DNA of 64,000 nucleotides, taken from assembly GCF_948472415.1 (NCBI RefSeq), contig NZ_OX419519.1:7283001-7347000 (forward strand). The letters run 5' to 3'. The DNA is from Kitasatospora fiedleri. GTDB taxonomy: Bacteria > Actinomycetota > Actinomycetes > Streptomycetales > Streptomycetaceae. The notes beneath the pieces are model-generated. The model saw only the letters and a list, made by a program, of their open reading frames with translations, was not told where the DNA came from and did not search any database. Both the position numbers and the translations under genes were made by a program. Every line of letters begins with the position of its first letter. Within the stretch, counting starts at the first letter, position 1. Of the stretch, positions 1 through 8,897 are shown in pieces.

Positions 1-125
1 GACGGGTTCGAGGACGGGTCCGAGCGCCGGTCTGCGTACGGGTGCGAGCGCGGTCTCGCCTGCGGGCCCGTCCCCGGACCGGGCGGTCTCCGGCCGGGCG
101 GCCTCCGGCCCGGTGTCCCGGCCGG

Positions 126-563
126 TCACACCGCCTCCGCGACCGGCCGGGGCAGCGGGCGCCCGGAGCGGCGGACCAGCGCGGCCACGGTGGTGCCCGC
201 CAGCACCTCCCCGGTGCGCTCCTCGACCTCGCGCCAGATCCCCGGCAGCGCGTCCGCCGGGCCCGGGTAGGCGAGCCCCGCCAGCGGTTCGCCGCGGAGC
301 GTGATCAGTTCGCCGTCCACGGCGCGCACCACGTCGAGCAGCGTGATGTCCGAGGCCGGGCGGCCCAGCCAGTAGCCGCCCTCGCAGCCGCGCTGGCTGC
401 GGACCAGGCCGGCCCGGCGCAGGTCGCCGACGACGGACTTCAGGAACCGGAACGGGATCTCCTGGGACGAGGCGATCGCCTCGCAGGTGAGCGGACGCCC
501 CGTGTCGCAAGCCAGCTCGACCAGTGCGCGGGCGGCGTAGTCCGCCTTGGCGGAAATATGCAT
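126..563 (-). CDS. Rrf2-family transcriptional regulator
   Basis: A 145-residue Rrf2-type DNA-binding protein. The N-terminus (MHISAKADYAARALVEL) and the recognition region around residues 28-66, ending in the wing motif GGYWLGRP, are characteristic of the family. IscR, NsrR and RsrR use three conserved cysteines in the second half to hold an Fe-S cluster. Here the only cysteines are at about 19, 27 and 60, all in or near the HTH, so canonical cluster sensing is not supported. It is transcribed away from the cupin gene downstream of 646, and a short inverted repeat overlaps its start codon, which suggests autoregulation. The signal sensed cannot be inferred. Family call is firm; target genes are inference. 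Confidence 0.85.
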   Translation of the reverse strand: MHISAKADYAARALVELACDTGRPLTCEAIASSQEIPFRFLKSVVGDLRRAGLVRSQRGCEGGYWLGRPASDITLLDVVRAVDGELITLRGEPLAGLAYPGPADALPGIWREVEERTGEVLAGTTVAALVRRSGRPLPRPVAEAV

Positions 564-575
564 ACCCCGAAGTAT
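562..575. promoter_or_regulatory. Inverted repeat ATAC-N6-GTAT at the Rrf2 gene start
   Basis: ATACCCCGAAGTAT has 4-bp arms around a 6-bp centre and overlaps the start codon of the Rrf2 gene. It is a plausible operator for the regulator, but the arms are short. Confidence 0.4.
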
Positions 576-645
576 CCACCGGGCCGGGCGATCATCAAGT
601 CCCGTCCGGGGCCGCCGGTCCGGCGCCCGGCCGAAAGGACACCTC

Positions 646-675
646 TTGACATCCTTTTCGGGCCGCGCCTAGCGT
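646..675 (+). promoter_or_regulatory. Housekeeping-type promoter for the cupin gene
   Basis: TTGACA at 646-651 and TAGCGT at 670-675 are separated by 18 bp, a good match to HrdB-type promoters. It lies about 150 bp upstream of the cupin start, leaving a long C-rich leader. Confidence 0.6.
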
Positions 676-822
676 TCCCCTCGTCCCGCGCACCCCGCCG
701 AGCGTCTCCGCGGCCGCGACCGCGTTCCGCCGTCGCACCCGCCGTCGCCGTGCCCGTCGCCGTGCCCACCGCCGTCCGCCGGTGCTCCGTGCGCACCACC
801 GCCGTCCACCTCCGGAGAGCCC

Positions 823-1427
823 GTGTCCGCCGAACCGCACCGTCCCGCTCCGGCGCCCGCCGCGCCCGCCGCGCCCGCCGCGACCGACGCGCCCGCCGCG
901 ACCGCCGCGACCGACGGGGGTGGGCGGACCTGTGCCGGCGAGGGCTTCCACCCGCACCTGCCCGCGCCGGACGCCGCCGGCCCGGACGCCGCCGTCCCGC
1001 TCCGCGCCCGCCTGCACCACATCCGGGCCGACGCGCTCGACGGCGACACCGCGCAGACCGGGGGATGCGGCGGTTCGCGGCGATCAGCGGCGGCACCGTC
1101 GGCTCGGAGAAGCTCTGGATGGGCCAGACCCACGTCGCCCCCGCCACCGCCTCCTCCGACCACCACCACGGCGAGTCGGAGACCGCGATCCACGTGGTCA
1201 GCGGCCACCCCGAGTTCGTCTTCCTGGACCACTCCTCCGGCGAGCCGGTCGAGGTCAGGCTGCGCACCGGGCCGGGCGACTACATCTTCGTGCCGCCGTA
1301 CGTCCCGCACCGCGAGGAGAACCCCGACCCCGCGCACGAGGCCGTGGTGGTGATCGCCCGCAGCACCCAGGAGGCGATCGTGGTCAACCTGCCGAGCCTG
1401 CACGCCGAACCGCCGACCGCGCCCTGA
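823..1427 (+). CDS. Cupin-domain protein (one frame break)
   Basis: Small single-domain cupin. The C-terminal two thirds carry the metal-binding pattern of the fold: an HHH-G-ES cluster (SSDHHHGESETAIHVVSG) and a second box GDYIFVPPYVPHREEN, with a histidine in each. The N-terminal 80 residues read in one frame from a GTG at 823 (preceded by GGAGAG) up to ALDGDTAQTGG, and the cupin core continues one frame back from MRRFAAISGG at 1065. Restoring one G in the run at 1060-1064 gives a continuous product of about 201 residues, so I treat it as one gene with a sequence under-call. The N-terminus is rich in Ala/Pro and probably disordered. Divergent from the Rrf2 regulator, a possible controller. 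Enzyme activity unknown. Confidence 0.7.
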
Positions 1428-1491
1428 CGACCGGTCGGCACTCCGCGCCGGGAGGCACCCCGCACCGGACGGCGCGGGACGGCGCCGGTGC

Positions 1492-2598
1492 TCAGCGCAG
1501 GACGGCGGAGAGCAGGTCGGCGCCGAGCACGGCGGTGGCGCCGAGGTCGAGCGCGTGATGGACGTGGCGGCCGCGGCGGCGGGCGGTGAGCAGGCCCGCC
1601 CGGCGCAGCACGGCGAGGTGCCGGGAGACCTCGGGCGGGGTGAGCTCCCAGGCGCGGGCGAGTTCGCCGGTGGTGTGCGGGCCGCGGGCCAGGGTGCGGA
1701 CCAGCCGCAGCCGGACGGGGTGGGCCAGCGCCTCCAGGCGGAGGGCGACGGTCTCCAGCGGGACGGCCGCGGGGCGGTCGCCGTCCGCGGCCGGGTACTG
1801 GACGACGGGTTGCCAGCCCGGGGCGTACACGGCGACCAGGTGCGGATGCCCGAAGACGCTGGGCAGGAAGGTGACGCCGGCCGGGCCGGCCTGCGCGGCG
1901 GAGTCCTGGAGCTTGTCGAGGACCAGCGAGCCGCCGTCGGGCGTGAGCGCGATCGCCGTCGACACCTCGGCGAGCGCGGCGGGCAGGCCCTGACGGCGGC
2001 TCAGCTCGGTCTTGTCCCGGACGTCCCGGCCCAGGCGGGCGGCCAGCGCGGGCCACTCGGTGTCGAAGAACGCCTCCGCGCACTGCTCCAGGGTCTCCCG
2101 CAGCCGGGCCCGGACGGCCGGCGGATCGGCCAGCAGGCGCTCCGCGAACGCCTCCTGGACGGGGCCGCGGGCCTGCGCCCGGTCCAGCGCGTCGGCGCGG
2201 GCGGCCGGGTCGTGCAGCGGGGAGCGGCCGGCGAAGGTGCGCCGGTTCGAGCCGCAGGTGGTGACCAGCGCGGCGTGCGCGTACCGCTCGTCCCCGATCA
2301 GGTCGACCTGGTCCAGCTCCGCGGCCAGGGTGGCCCGCGGCCGGGCCGGCACCAGGAAGTCGGCCCGCGAGGACCGCCACAGGAACTCGGCCTCCCGCAG
2401 CCGCTCGGCCAGCTCGGGGCGCAGGCCCGCCCACACCCCGGCCGCCCACCCGGCCAGGTGCGGGTGGTGCTCCGGCGAGGCCAGCACGTGCAGCATCGCG
2501 GTCAGTTCGGCGAGCGGCGAGACGCCGAACCGGATGCGCTCCGGCGGCGTCCCGGCCAGGTCGATGCGCAGGGTCACCCCCGCATTCTCGCTGTCCAC
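1492..2598 (-). CDS. ArsR-type winged-helix regulator with DUF5937-like N-terminus
   Basis: About 368 residues. The N-terminal part (LRIDLAG...RIRFGVSPLAEL) is of the kind found in DUF5937 actinobacterial regulators. The C-terminal ~90 residues form an ArsR winged helix: LEALAHPVRLRLVRTLARG, then the recognition helix in LTPPEVSRHLAVLRRAGLL and the wing RRRGRHVHHAL. Two GTG starts are possible, 2598 and 2577; the latter gives the usual family beginning VTLRIDLAG. It is divergent from an MFS transporter, with a perfect inverted repeat between them, so it most likely represses the transporter and itself. No metal-binding cysteine cluster is visible, so the ligand is probably organic. Confidence 0.8.
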   Translation of the reverse strand: MDSENAGVTLRIDLAGTPPERIRFGVSPLAELTAMLHVLASPEHHPHLAGWAAGVWAGLRPELAERLREAEFLWRSSRADFLVPARPRATLAAELDQVDLIGDERYAHAALVTTCGSNRRTFAGRSPLHDPAARADALDRAQARGPVQEAFAERLLADPPAVRARLRETLEQCAEAFFDTEWPALAARLGRDVRDKTELSRRQGLPAALAEVSTAIALTPDGGSLVLDKLQDSAAQAGPAGVTFLPSVFGHPHLVAVYAPGWQPVVQYPAADGDRPAAVPLETVALRLEALAHPVRLRLVRTLARGPHTTGELARAWELTPPEVSRHLAVLRRAGLLTARRRGRHVHHALDLGATAVLGADLLSAVLR

Positions 2599-2618
2599 GG
2601 CCGCGCGACCGGCACCGG

Positions 2619-2635
2619 TTGACGGAAAGCGTCAA
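2619..2635. promoter_or_regulatory. Candidate operator TTGACG-N5-CGTCAA between regulator and MFS gene
   Basis: TTGACGGAAAGCGTCAA is a perfect 6-bp inverted repeat around a 5-bp centre. It is the only strong palindrome in the short divergent intergenic region. The left arm also resembles a -35 hexamer, so binding could occlude a promoter. Confidence 0.6.
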
Positions 2636-2676
2636 TCGACGTGACCGCGCCGCGCCCCCGCCCGCACCTTGGCGCC

Positions 2677-3960
2677 ATGACCACCAGCCCCCCTGCCGCC
2701 CGCACCACCACGCCCCGGCCGCCGACCCAGCCACCGCCGACCCAGCCACCGCCGACCCGGCCACCGGCCCGCCCCTCGCCCCCGCCGTCGACCCGTCCGA
2801 CGGTCCGGCAGCTCGTCCGGGCCGGCGGCGGGCCGCGCTACGCCGCCGCGCTGCTCGTCGACGCCCTCGGCACCGGCCTGCTGCGGCCGTTCCTGCTGCT
2901 GTACGGGATCACCGTGCTCGACCTCGGCACGGCCGCCACCGGCCTGGCGATGACCGGCGGCATCGTCGCCGGGCTGGCCTGCATGCCGGCGCTCGGGCGC
3001 TGGCTCGACCGGGGCGCGCGCAGCACGGCGGTGGCCGCGTCGATGCTGGTGCGGGTGCTGGGCGTGGCCGCGCTACTGGCGGCGCCCACCGGCGGCGTCG
3101 CGCTGTTCACCGTCGCCGCGCTGTTCCTCGGCATCGGCAACCAGTCCTGGCCCGCCGCGCACGCCGCACTGGTCGCCTCGGTCGCCGAGGAACACCTGCG
3201 GGACACCGTCCTGGCGGCCGCCCGGGCCGCCCGCAACGCCGGACTCGGCGCCGGCGCGCTGCTCGCCACCGCCTGCCTGGCCGGCGGTCCCACCGCCCTG
3301 CGGGCGCTGGCCCTGGCCTCCGGGCTCGGCTTCCTCACGGCGGCGGCGCTGGCCCGCTCGGTCCGGGTCCGCGACGGGGCGGCGCGGCGGACCGCCCCCG
3401 TGGTGGACGGGGCGGCACCGCGGCTCGGGGCGCTCCTGCTGGCCAACGTGGTGTACGTGTTCTGCCTGAACGTGCCCGAAGTGGCGCTGCCGCTGGTGCT
3501 CGTGACCGTCCTGCACGCCTCGCCGGCCTGGCCGGCCGCGGTGTTCGTCGCCAACACCGTGCTGGTGGTGACCCTCCAGGTGCCCGTCACCGCGTGGGCG
3601 GGCGCCCGCTGGTCGCGGGCCCGGGTCCTGGTCCTGGCCGGGGTGGTGCTCGCCGCGAGCTACCTGGCGTTCCTGCTCGCCACCCCGTTCGGGCCGCTCG
3701 CCGTCGCCCTGGTCGCGGTGCCCTGCACCCTGGGCGAGATCCTCTACGCGGGCAGCGCCACCGCCCTGGTGACCGCCCGCACCCCGGCCCCCCGCCGCGG
3801 CCGCGCCCTGGCCCGCCTCCAACTCTCCACCGGCCTCGGCCTCGCCGTCTCCCCCGCCGTGCTCACCGCCCTCACCCCCGTCGTCCTCTGGCCCGTCCTC
3901 GCCACCACCACCCTCGCCGCCGCCGCCCTGGTCCACCGCACCACCCCCGAAACCCCCTGA
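2677..3960 (+). CDS. MFS transporter
   Basis: A 427-residue major facilitator family membrane protein, probably an exporter. A ~45-residue cytoplasmic N-terminus with a TQPPP/TRPP repeat precedes about twelve hydrophobic segments starting near YAAALLVDALGTGLL. The loop 2-3 region (LGRWLDRGARS) corresponds to the MFS signature. The next helices carry the small-residue packing expected (GLGAGALLATACLAGG). The start at 2677 puts the promoter and operator in the gap to the divergent ArsR-type regulator, the likely controller. The substrate cannot be inferred from sequence. Confidence 0.8.
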   Translation: MTTSPPAARTTTPRPPTQPPPTQPPPTRPPARPSPPPSTRPTVRQLVRAGGGPRYAAALLVDALGTGLLRPFLLLYGITVLDLGTAATGLAMTGGIVAGLACMPALGRWLDRGARSTAVAASMLVRVLGVAALLAAPTGGVALFTVAALFLGIGNQSWPAAHAALVASVAEEHLRDTVLAAARAARNAGLGAGALLATACLAGGPTALRALALASGLGFLTAAALARSVRVRDGAARRTAPVVDGAAPRLGALLLANVVYVFCLNVPEVALPLVLVTVLHASPAWPAAVFVANTVLVVTLQVPVTAWAGARWSRARVLVLAGVVLAASYLAFLLATPFGPLAVALVAVPCTLGEILYAGSATALVTARTPAPRRGRALARLQLSTGLGLAVSPAVLTALTPVVLWPVLATTTLAAAALVHRTTPETP

Positions 3961-4227
3961 CCCCCGCCGCCCCTCACCGGGCGGGGCGAGTCGGGGCAGG
4001 GGCAGGGTCGGGGCGGGGGCGGGAGCGAACCCGGGCGCGACCGGCGTCCGGGTGTTCGTTTTTCGGGGCGGTCGCGGCGGGGACGGGCGGTGCCGCGCAG
4101 TCATATCCGGTCATGATGCGATCAATGGGAGAAGTCGGTCCGGGTCGAACTGTTCGCCGTCCTACCTTGGTCGGCGGCACGAGCTGACGCGCCGTCGGTT
4201 CGGCTGCCGATCCGAGGTGGAGAAACA

Positions 4228-6818
4228 GTGCTGAGAAGCCCGCGTCCGCCCCTTCCGATCCGTCGAGCCCGTCGAGTCCGCCCGTCGCGCGCCGTGCTGG
4301 CCGCGGCGCTCACCACCGCCCTGCTGCTGCTCGGACCGGGCGGCACCGCCCCCGCGAGCGGCCGGACCGCCGACACCGCCGCCGACACCGCCACCGCCGA
4401 CACCGCCGACACCGCCACCGCCGCCGCCGCGGGGTCGACGCTGGTGAAGAGCGTGCGGAACGCCACCCACCCCGGCGCCGCCACCGCCGAGCACGGGGAC
4501 ACCCTCGACTGGACCGTCCAGTACGAGAACCGGACCCCCGGGGACGCCGCCGCCCCCGCCACGGTGACCGACCCGATCGCCGGGGCCGGGGCGGGCCAGA
4601 GCTACGTCCCCGGCTCGCTGCGGGTGCCGCCCGGGTGGACGCCGTCCTGGTCCACCGACGGCACCGCCTTCGGGCCGACCGACACCGGCGCGGCCACCGT
4701 CGCCGTCCGGGCCGGGAACCCGGTCGCCCGGGCCGGCGGCACCGAGCTCTCACCGCTGCTGCTCGCCCCCGTCCAGCCCACCGCGCAGGCCACCGGCGGC
4801 GACGGCTACACCCCCGTGCTGTACCGGACCCCCACCGGGGAGGTGCAGGCCTGGAACATCTACCACCACGCTGCCCCGGCCGCGCCGAAGGTGGTGTGCA
4901 GCAGCCTGACCACCGGCCAGCCCTGTACCGGCGGCCCCTGGCCGCGCCCGCTGAACACCGCGACCGGCCCGCTCGGCAGCGGCGCCACCGGCGACCTCGG
5001 CAGCCCGCTCACCTCCACGTACGTCCTCGACCCGCAGCAGCCCAACCTGCTGTACTACCCGGCCACCACCGCGACCGGCGTCGGCATCGGCTGCCTCGAC
5101 CTGGCCGCGCACGCCAACTGCGGCTACACCGCCCTGGCGGCCAACGGCACCGCGCCCAGCAGCGCCAACAACCTCGCCGGACTGGCCCAGGTCGGCGACG
5201 CGCTGTACGCGGTCGCCAGCACCGGCCAGGTGCTCTGCCTCTCCCTGCCCGCCCGCACCCCCTGCCCCGGCCAGCCGTACGCCCCGATCGTCGCCCCCAA
5301 CCACGACCTGCCGAACACGCCCGCCGCGCTCTACCAGGGCGGCCTGACCGCCGTCGGCGACAAGGTGTTCGCCTCCTCCGCGCCGCAGGCCGGCGGCTCC
5401 AGCGCGGCCGGCCCGCCCGCCCTCGGCTGCTTCGACACCACCACCCGCGCGGTCTGCGCCGGCTGGAGCACCCCGCACCCCGCCGGACCGACCTCCGGCT
5501 ACTACACCTACGACGCCTTCACCGCGTACGACACCGCCGGACACCCCGACGGCGTCTGCACCAGCACCGTCGGCGGCGCCAACGTGCTGACCACCTGCTA
5601 CGCCGTCGACGGCTCGCCGCTGCCCGCGCCCGGCATCCTGTCGACGTTCAGCGGCGGCACGCTGACCTTCGACCCCGAGACCGTCACCACCGACAGCGGG
5701 ACGCGCAGCTACTTCCCGGCCTGGAACGGCACCGGTGGCAACGGCAGCACGCTCTGCTACGACTGGACGGCCGCCGCGCCCTGCGCCGGCTTCCCGCTGC
5801 CCGCCACCCACCCCGGCGCCAACGGCGGCGTCACCCGCGACTACGGCTACGCCTACGACAGCACCACCCGCTGCCTGATCGGACTCGGCGACGCCGGCGT
5901 GCTGTTCTCGATGGACCCGGCCACCGCCGCCAGCCCCTGCCTGCACAGCGGCGCCACCGTCACGCTCAGGCCCGCCGACTTCTACTGCGACGGCGGCAGC
6001 GGCCACGTCCGGTCCTACACCCGGGCCCGGCTCACCGACCTCGACCTCACCCACGTCGACCCGACCGCCTCCCGGGTCCTGGTCACCGACCCCGACGGCA
6101 CGCCCGTCACCACCCCCGGCCTCGCCCCCGACGGCACCGTCGACCTCTCCGGCGTCGACCCCGCCGCGCACCCCGCGCTCACCGTCACCGCGCAACTCGT
6201 GCTCACCACCACCGGGGACTTCACCGCGGACAACCACCCCATGCTGGTCGTCGAGTACCGCGGCGACGCGCCGCAGGTCTGCTTCCGCACCACGGTCGCC
6301 GCCGACTGCGCCACCACCTCCGTCGGCAACACCGCCACCGGCACCGACGCGACCGGCGCGCTCACCTCCAACACCGTCACCGTCCCCGTCGCGCCCGGCA
6401 AGGACTGCCAACCCCGGGTCAGCGTCCAGAAGGAGATCTGCGGCTCCGCGAACTCCCGCGACTGCGCCCCCGGCGGACCCGGCCCTGGGCCAAGACCAGC
6501 CCGGTCGGACTGCTGGGCCTGCTCGGCACCGCGCACTGGCGGATCACCGTCACCAACGCGGGCCCGGTCGACGCCGCCGCCGTGACCGTCAACGACCCCA
6601 CCACGCCCGCCTGTCGGAGCGCCGCCGGCACGTTCGCGCTGCCGGCCGGGAGCAGCCGCCAGATCCACTGCGACTCGCTGCTGCTGGCGCTGCCGGTGAA
6701 GAACACCGCGTCCGCCAGCTTCGTCGCCGCGAACGCGCCCGCCGGGACCGTCCCGACCACCACCGCGCCGTCCGCGGCGGTGGCCTGCTCGCTGCTGTGC
6801 ATCCTGGCGGTGCCCTGA
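4228..6818 (+). CDS. Large secreted surface protein with DUF11-like repeats (one frame break)
   Basis: About 864 residues. A GTG start with an excellent upstream GAGGTGGAG is followed by an Arg-rich n-region, a hydrophobic stretch (AVLAAALTTALLLLG) and a low-complexity ADTA-type linker, so it is exported. Residues ~70-170 form a first DUF11-like beta-sandwich (LVKSVRNATHPG...GDTLDWTVQYENRTPG). The middle ~430 residues are rich in Cys, Gly and Tyr and look like a repeated beta-propeller-like fold (C-x-D/T blocks about every 60 residues). A second DUF11-like domain ends the protein (WRITVTNAGPVDAAAVTVND). One C is missing in the run at 6483-6485; restoring it links SRDCAPGGPGP to WAKTSPVGLLG. 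No LPXTG or C-terminal membrane anchor. Function unknown; an extracellular adhesive or structural role is inference. Confidence 0.65.
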
Positions 6819-6904
6819 CCGGGGGCGAATCCCGCCACGGTCGGCCGACCGCCGGGCACCCTGCCCGGTGGCCGGCCGACCGACCGGCTGTGGCGCTGGG
6901 GTGT

Positions 6905-6919
6905 TCTGCTGAGGGCAGA
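6905..6919. promoter_or_regulatory. TCTGC-N5-GCAGA repeat upstream of the popR-like gene
   Basis: A 5-bp inverted repeat lies about 45 bp before the regulator start. The word GGGCAGAG recurs upstream of the clpP operon at 8772-8779, so both genes may share a regulator-binding site. Confidence 0.4.
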
Positions 6920-6964
6920 GCGGTACGGCCCGTCCGGCGGGCGTGCGGTGCCTAGGCTTGGGGG

Positions 6965-7348
6965 ATGAGAACTCATGCGTCGGACACCCAGGCCCGCGTC
7001 GTCCCGCTGCGCCCGCCGCAGGCGCCGGAGCGCAGGGAACCGCTGCTGCGGGACGTGGTGGGCGGCGTGCTGCGACGCGAACGGCTCACCCAGGGGCGGA
7101 CGTTGAAGGACGTCGCGGAGGCGGCCCGGATCTCGGTGCCGTACCTGTCGGAGCTGGAACGCGGCCGCAAGGAAGCCTCCTCCGAGGTGCTCGCCGCCGC
7201 CGCCCGGGCGCTCGGCCTGGGTCTCGGGGACGTCCTCTCGCTGGTCCAGCGGGACCTGGTCGCGCTGCACGGCACCGCCGCCCGGAGCCGGACCGCCACC
7301 GCCACCGCGACCGCGGGCCGCTACGGCGGGCTCTGCCTGGCGGCCTGA
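6965..7348 (+). CDS. popR: XRE-family regulator of the PopR/ClgR type
   Basis: A 127-residue protein with one XRE helix-turn-helix (about residues 30-90: LRRERLTQGRTLKDVAEAA then ISVPYLSELERGRKEASSEV). It resembles ClgR and PopR, activators of clp genes in streptomycetes. In S. lividans, PopR activates clpP3clpP4 and is degraded by ClpP1P2 through its two C-terminal alanines. This protein ends in LAA, matching that degron, and lies convergent to two clpP genes, as expected for PopR. The 20-residue Ala/Thr/Arg-rich tail before the end is likely flexible. A TAGGCT hexamer 11 bp upstream suggests a very short leader. Assignment rests on domain type, C-terminus and neighbourhood; no alignment was run. 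Confidence 0.7.
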   Translation: MRTHASDTQARVVPLRPPQAPERREPLLRDVVGGVLRRERLTQGRTLKDVAEAARISVPYLSELERGRKEASSEVLAAAARALGLGLGDVLSLVQRDLVALHGTAARSRTATATATAGRYGGLCLAA

Positions 7349-7372
7349 GCGGCCGCAGGGTCGTGCGCCGTG

Positions 7373-7417
7373 CGCCCGGGCCCGGAAGCGGTGGGGAACC
7401 GCTTCCGGGCCCGGGCG
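7373..7417. terminator. Strong bidirectional hairpin between popR-like gene and clpP
   Basis: Perfect 20-bp stem (7373-7392 with 7398-7417) and a 5-nt loop, lying between two convergent genes. It has no U tract, as is usual for high-GC terminators. Confidence 0.8.
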
Positions 7418-7434
7418 TACGGGCGCGTACCGCC

Positions 7435-8037
7435 TCAGGAGGCGGGGACGCGGCTGCTCAGCACCCGGTCGGCCAGGCCGTACGCGACGGCCTCCTGCGC
7501 GCTGAACACCTTGTCGCGGTCCATGTCGGCGCGCAGCGTGGCCACCGGGTGGCGGGTGTGCCGGGAGAGCACCTCCTCGACCTGGGTGCGAATCCGCAGC
7601 ACCTCCTTGGCGGCCAGGCTCAGGTCGGAGACGGTGCCGCGCTGTCCGCCGCTGGCGGGCTGGCCGAGCAGCACCCGGGCGTGCTGGAGGACGAAGCGCC
7701 GTCCCGGGTCGCCGCCGGCCAGCAGCACGGCCGCGGTGGAGGCGGCCTGGCCGACGCAGTAGGTGGCGATCGGGCACTGCACGAACGTCATCGCGTCGTA
7801 GATCGCCATCAGTGAAGTGAACGACCCGCCGGGCGAGTTGAGATAGAGGGCGATCTCCTGCTCGGGGCTCGCGGCCTCCAGGTGCAGCAGCTGGGCGATC
7901 ACCACGTTGGCCACGCCGTCGTCGATCTCGGTGCCGAGGAAGACGATCCGCTCGCTGAGCAGCCGGCTGAACACGTCGTAGGAGCGCTCGCCCTGGGCGG
8001 TCCGCTCGATCACGTAGGGAATCGGGTAGGAGGCCAT
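7435..8037 (-). CDS. ClpP-like protease subunit lacking the catalytic histidine
   Basis: A 200-residue ClpP-family protein. It keeps the fold hallmarks LYLNSPGGSFTSLMAIYD, the nucleophile Ser100 in GQAASTA and Asp171 in the DMDRD segment. The catalytic histidine, normally in an IHQP motif, is replaced by Gly125 (VLLGQPAS); the codon is clearly GGC. It should therefore be inactive or strongly impaired alone. Its start codon follows the stop of the upstream clpP by one base, so the two are co-translated, and the upstream subunit has a full triad. This suggests a mixed ClpP ring with an active and a ClpR-like subunit, as in the secondary clpP3clpP4 type pair of streptomycetes. PopR-type control is expected from the neighbour. 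Confidence 0.9.
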   Translation of the reverse strand: MASYPIPYVIERTAQGERSYDVFSRLLSERIVFLGTEIDDGVANVVIAQLLHLEAASPEQEIALYLNSPGGSFTSLMAIYDAMTFVQCPIATYCVGQAASTAAVLLAGGDPGRRFVLQHARVLLGQPASGGQRGTVSDLSLAAKEVLRIRTQVEEVLSRHTRHPVATLRADMDRDKVFSAQEAVAYGLADRVLSSRVPAS

Positions 8038-8038
8038 G

Positions 8039-8677
8039 TCACAGCCCCGCCCGTCGACGGGACGCGGCCGTGCCGATGTCGGCGAGCGACTCCAGCACCT
8101 GGTCCACCATCCCGTACTCGCGGGCCTGTTCGGCCGTGAACCAGCGGTCCCGGTCGCCGTCCCGGGCGATGGTCTCCGGGCTCTGCCCGGTGTGCTCGGC
8201 GGTGATCCGTTCGATGGCCTGCTTGGTGTACTCCAGGTTCTCCGCCTGGATCGCGATGTCGGACGCGGTGCCGCCGATGCCCGCCGAGGGCTGGTGCATC
8301 ATGATCCGCGCGTTGGGCAGCGCGAACCGCTTGCCGGCCGCGCCCACCGTCAGCAGGAACTGCCCCATGCTGGCGGCGAACCCCATCGCCAGGGTGGAGA
8401 CGTCGTTCGGGATCAGCCGCATGGTGTCGTAGATCGCCAGCCCCGCCGTGACCGAGCCGCCCGGGCTGTTGATGTACAGGCTGATGTCGGCGCGCGGGTC
8501 CTCGGCCGAGAGCAGCAGCAGCTGCGCGCAGACCCGGTTCGCCGACACGTCGTCGACCTGGGTGCCGAGCAGGACGATCCGGCGGGCCAGCAGCAGCGCC
8601 GCCAGGTGGTCGTCGAACGGGTTGGGCGGGGTGTCGCCGTCCTCCGCCCGGGGGCGGAGGGCACGGAGTGGAGTCAT
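8039..8677 (-). CDS. clpP: ATP-dependent Clp protease proteolytic subunit
   Basis: A 212-residue ClpP with a complete Ser-His-Asp triad: Ser103 in GFAASMGQ, His128 in IMMHQPSAG, Asp173 in DGDRD. The substrate-channel motif YINSPGGSVTAGLAIYDTM is intact. The protein assembles into barrel-shaped tetradecamers fed by Clp ATPases in the cytoplasm. It is the first gene of a two-gene operon with the His-less paralogue and has a GGGAGA ribosome site. Upstream lie nested inverted repeats, a likely PopR-type control region. By context it is one of the secondary clpP3/clpP4 type subunits rather than the housekeeping pair, which is normally next to clpX. Confidence 0.92.
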   Translation of the reverse strand: MTPLRALRPRAEDGDTPPNPFDDHLAALLLARRIVLLGTQVDDVSANRVCAQLLLLSAEDPRADISLYINSPGGSVTAGLAIYDTMRLIPNDVSTLAMGFAASMGQFLLTVGAAGKRFALPNARIMMHQPSAGIGGTASDIAIQAENLEYTKQAIERITAEHTGQSPETIARDGDRDRWFTAEQAREYGMVDQVLESLADIGTAASRRRAGL

Positions 8678-8747
8678 CGGGTCTCCCGGTGGTGACGGAG
8701 GGTCGGTGACTCCACTGTTGCCCGCCGCGGGCCCCCGGCGGACGCCG

Positions 8748-8779
8748 CTCTGCCCGCCGCAGATTCGCTGCGGGCAGAG
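8748..8779. promoter_or_regulatory. Nested inverted repeats upstream of the clpP operon
   Basis: CTCTGCCCGC (8748-8757) and GCGGGCAGAG (8770-8779) are a perfect 10-bp inverted repeat. A second palindrome, CCGCAG-N5-CTGCGG (8757-8773), is nested inside. TCTGCC/GGCAGA words are, from memory, the type of site recognised by PopR, and one is repeated before the popR-like gene. Confidence 0.55.
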
Positions 8780-8897
8780 GAGGCGGGGAGCGGCGCCCCG
8801 GTCGGGCGGTCAGGAGCGGTCAGGGGCGGTCGGTGTCGGCCGGTGCCGGTCGGCGATGCTCGGCCGGCGGTGCTCGGCCGCCGGCGCTCGGCCGTGC

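Noticed and set aside
42..1427. A 461-codon open frame over the Rrf2 and cupin genes
   Set aside because: Its first 340 codons are low-complexity Arg/Ala/Pro antisense to Rrf2 and the promoter. Only the cupin end is coding; the true start is at 823 in another frame.
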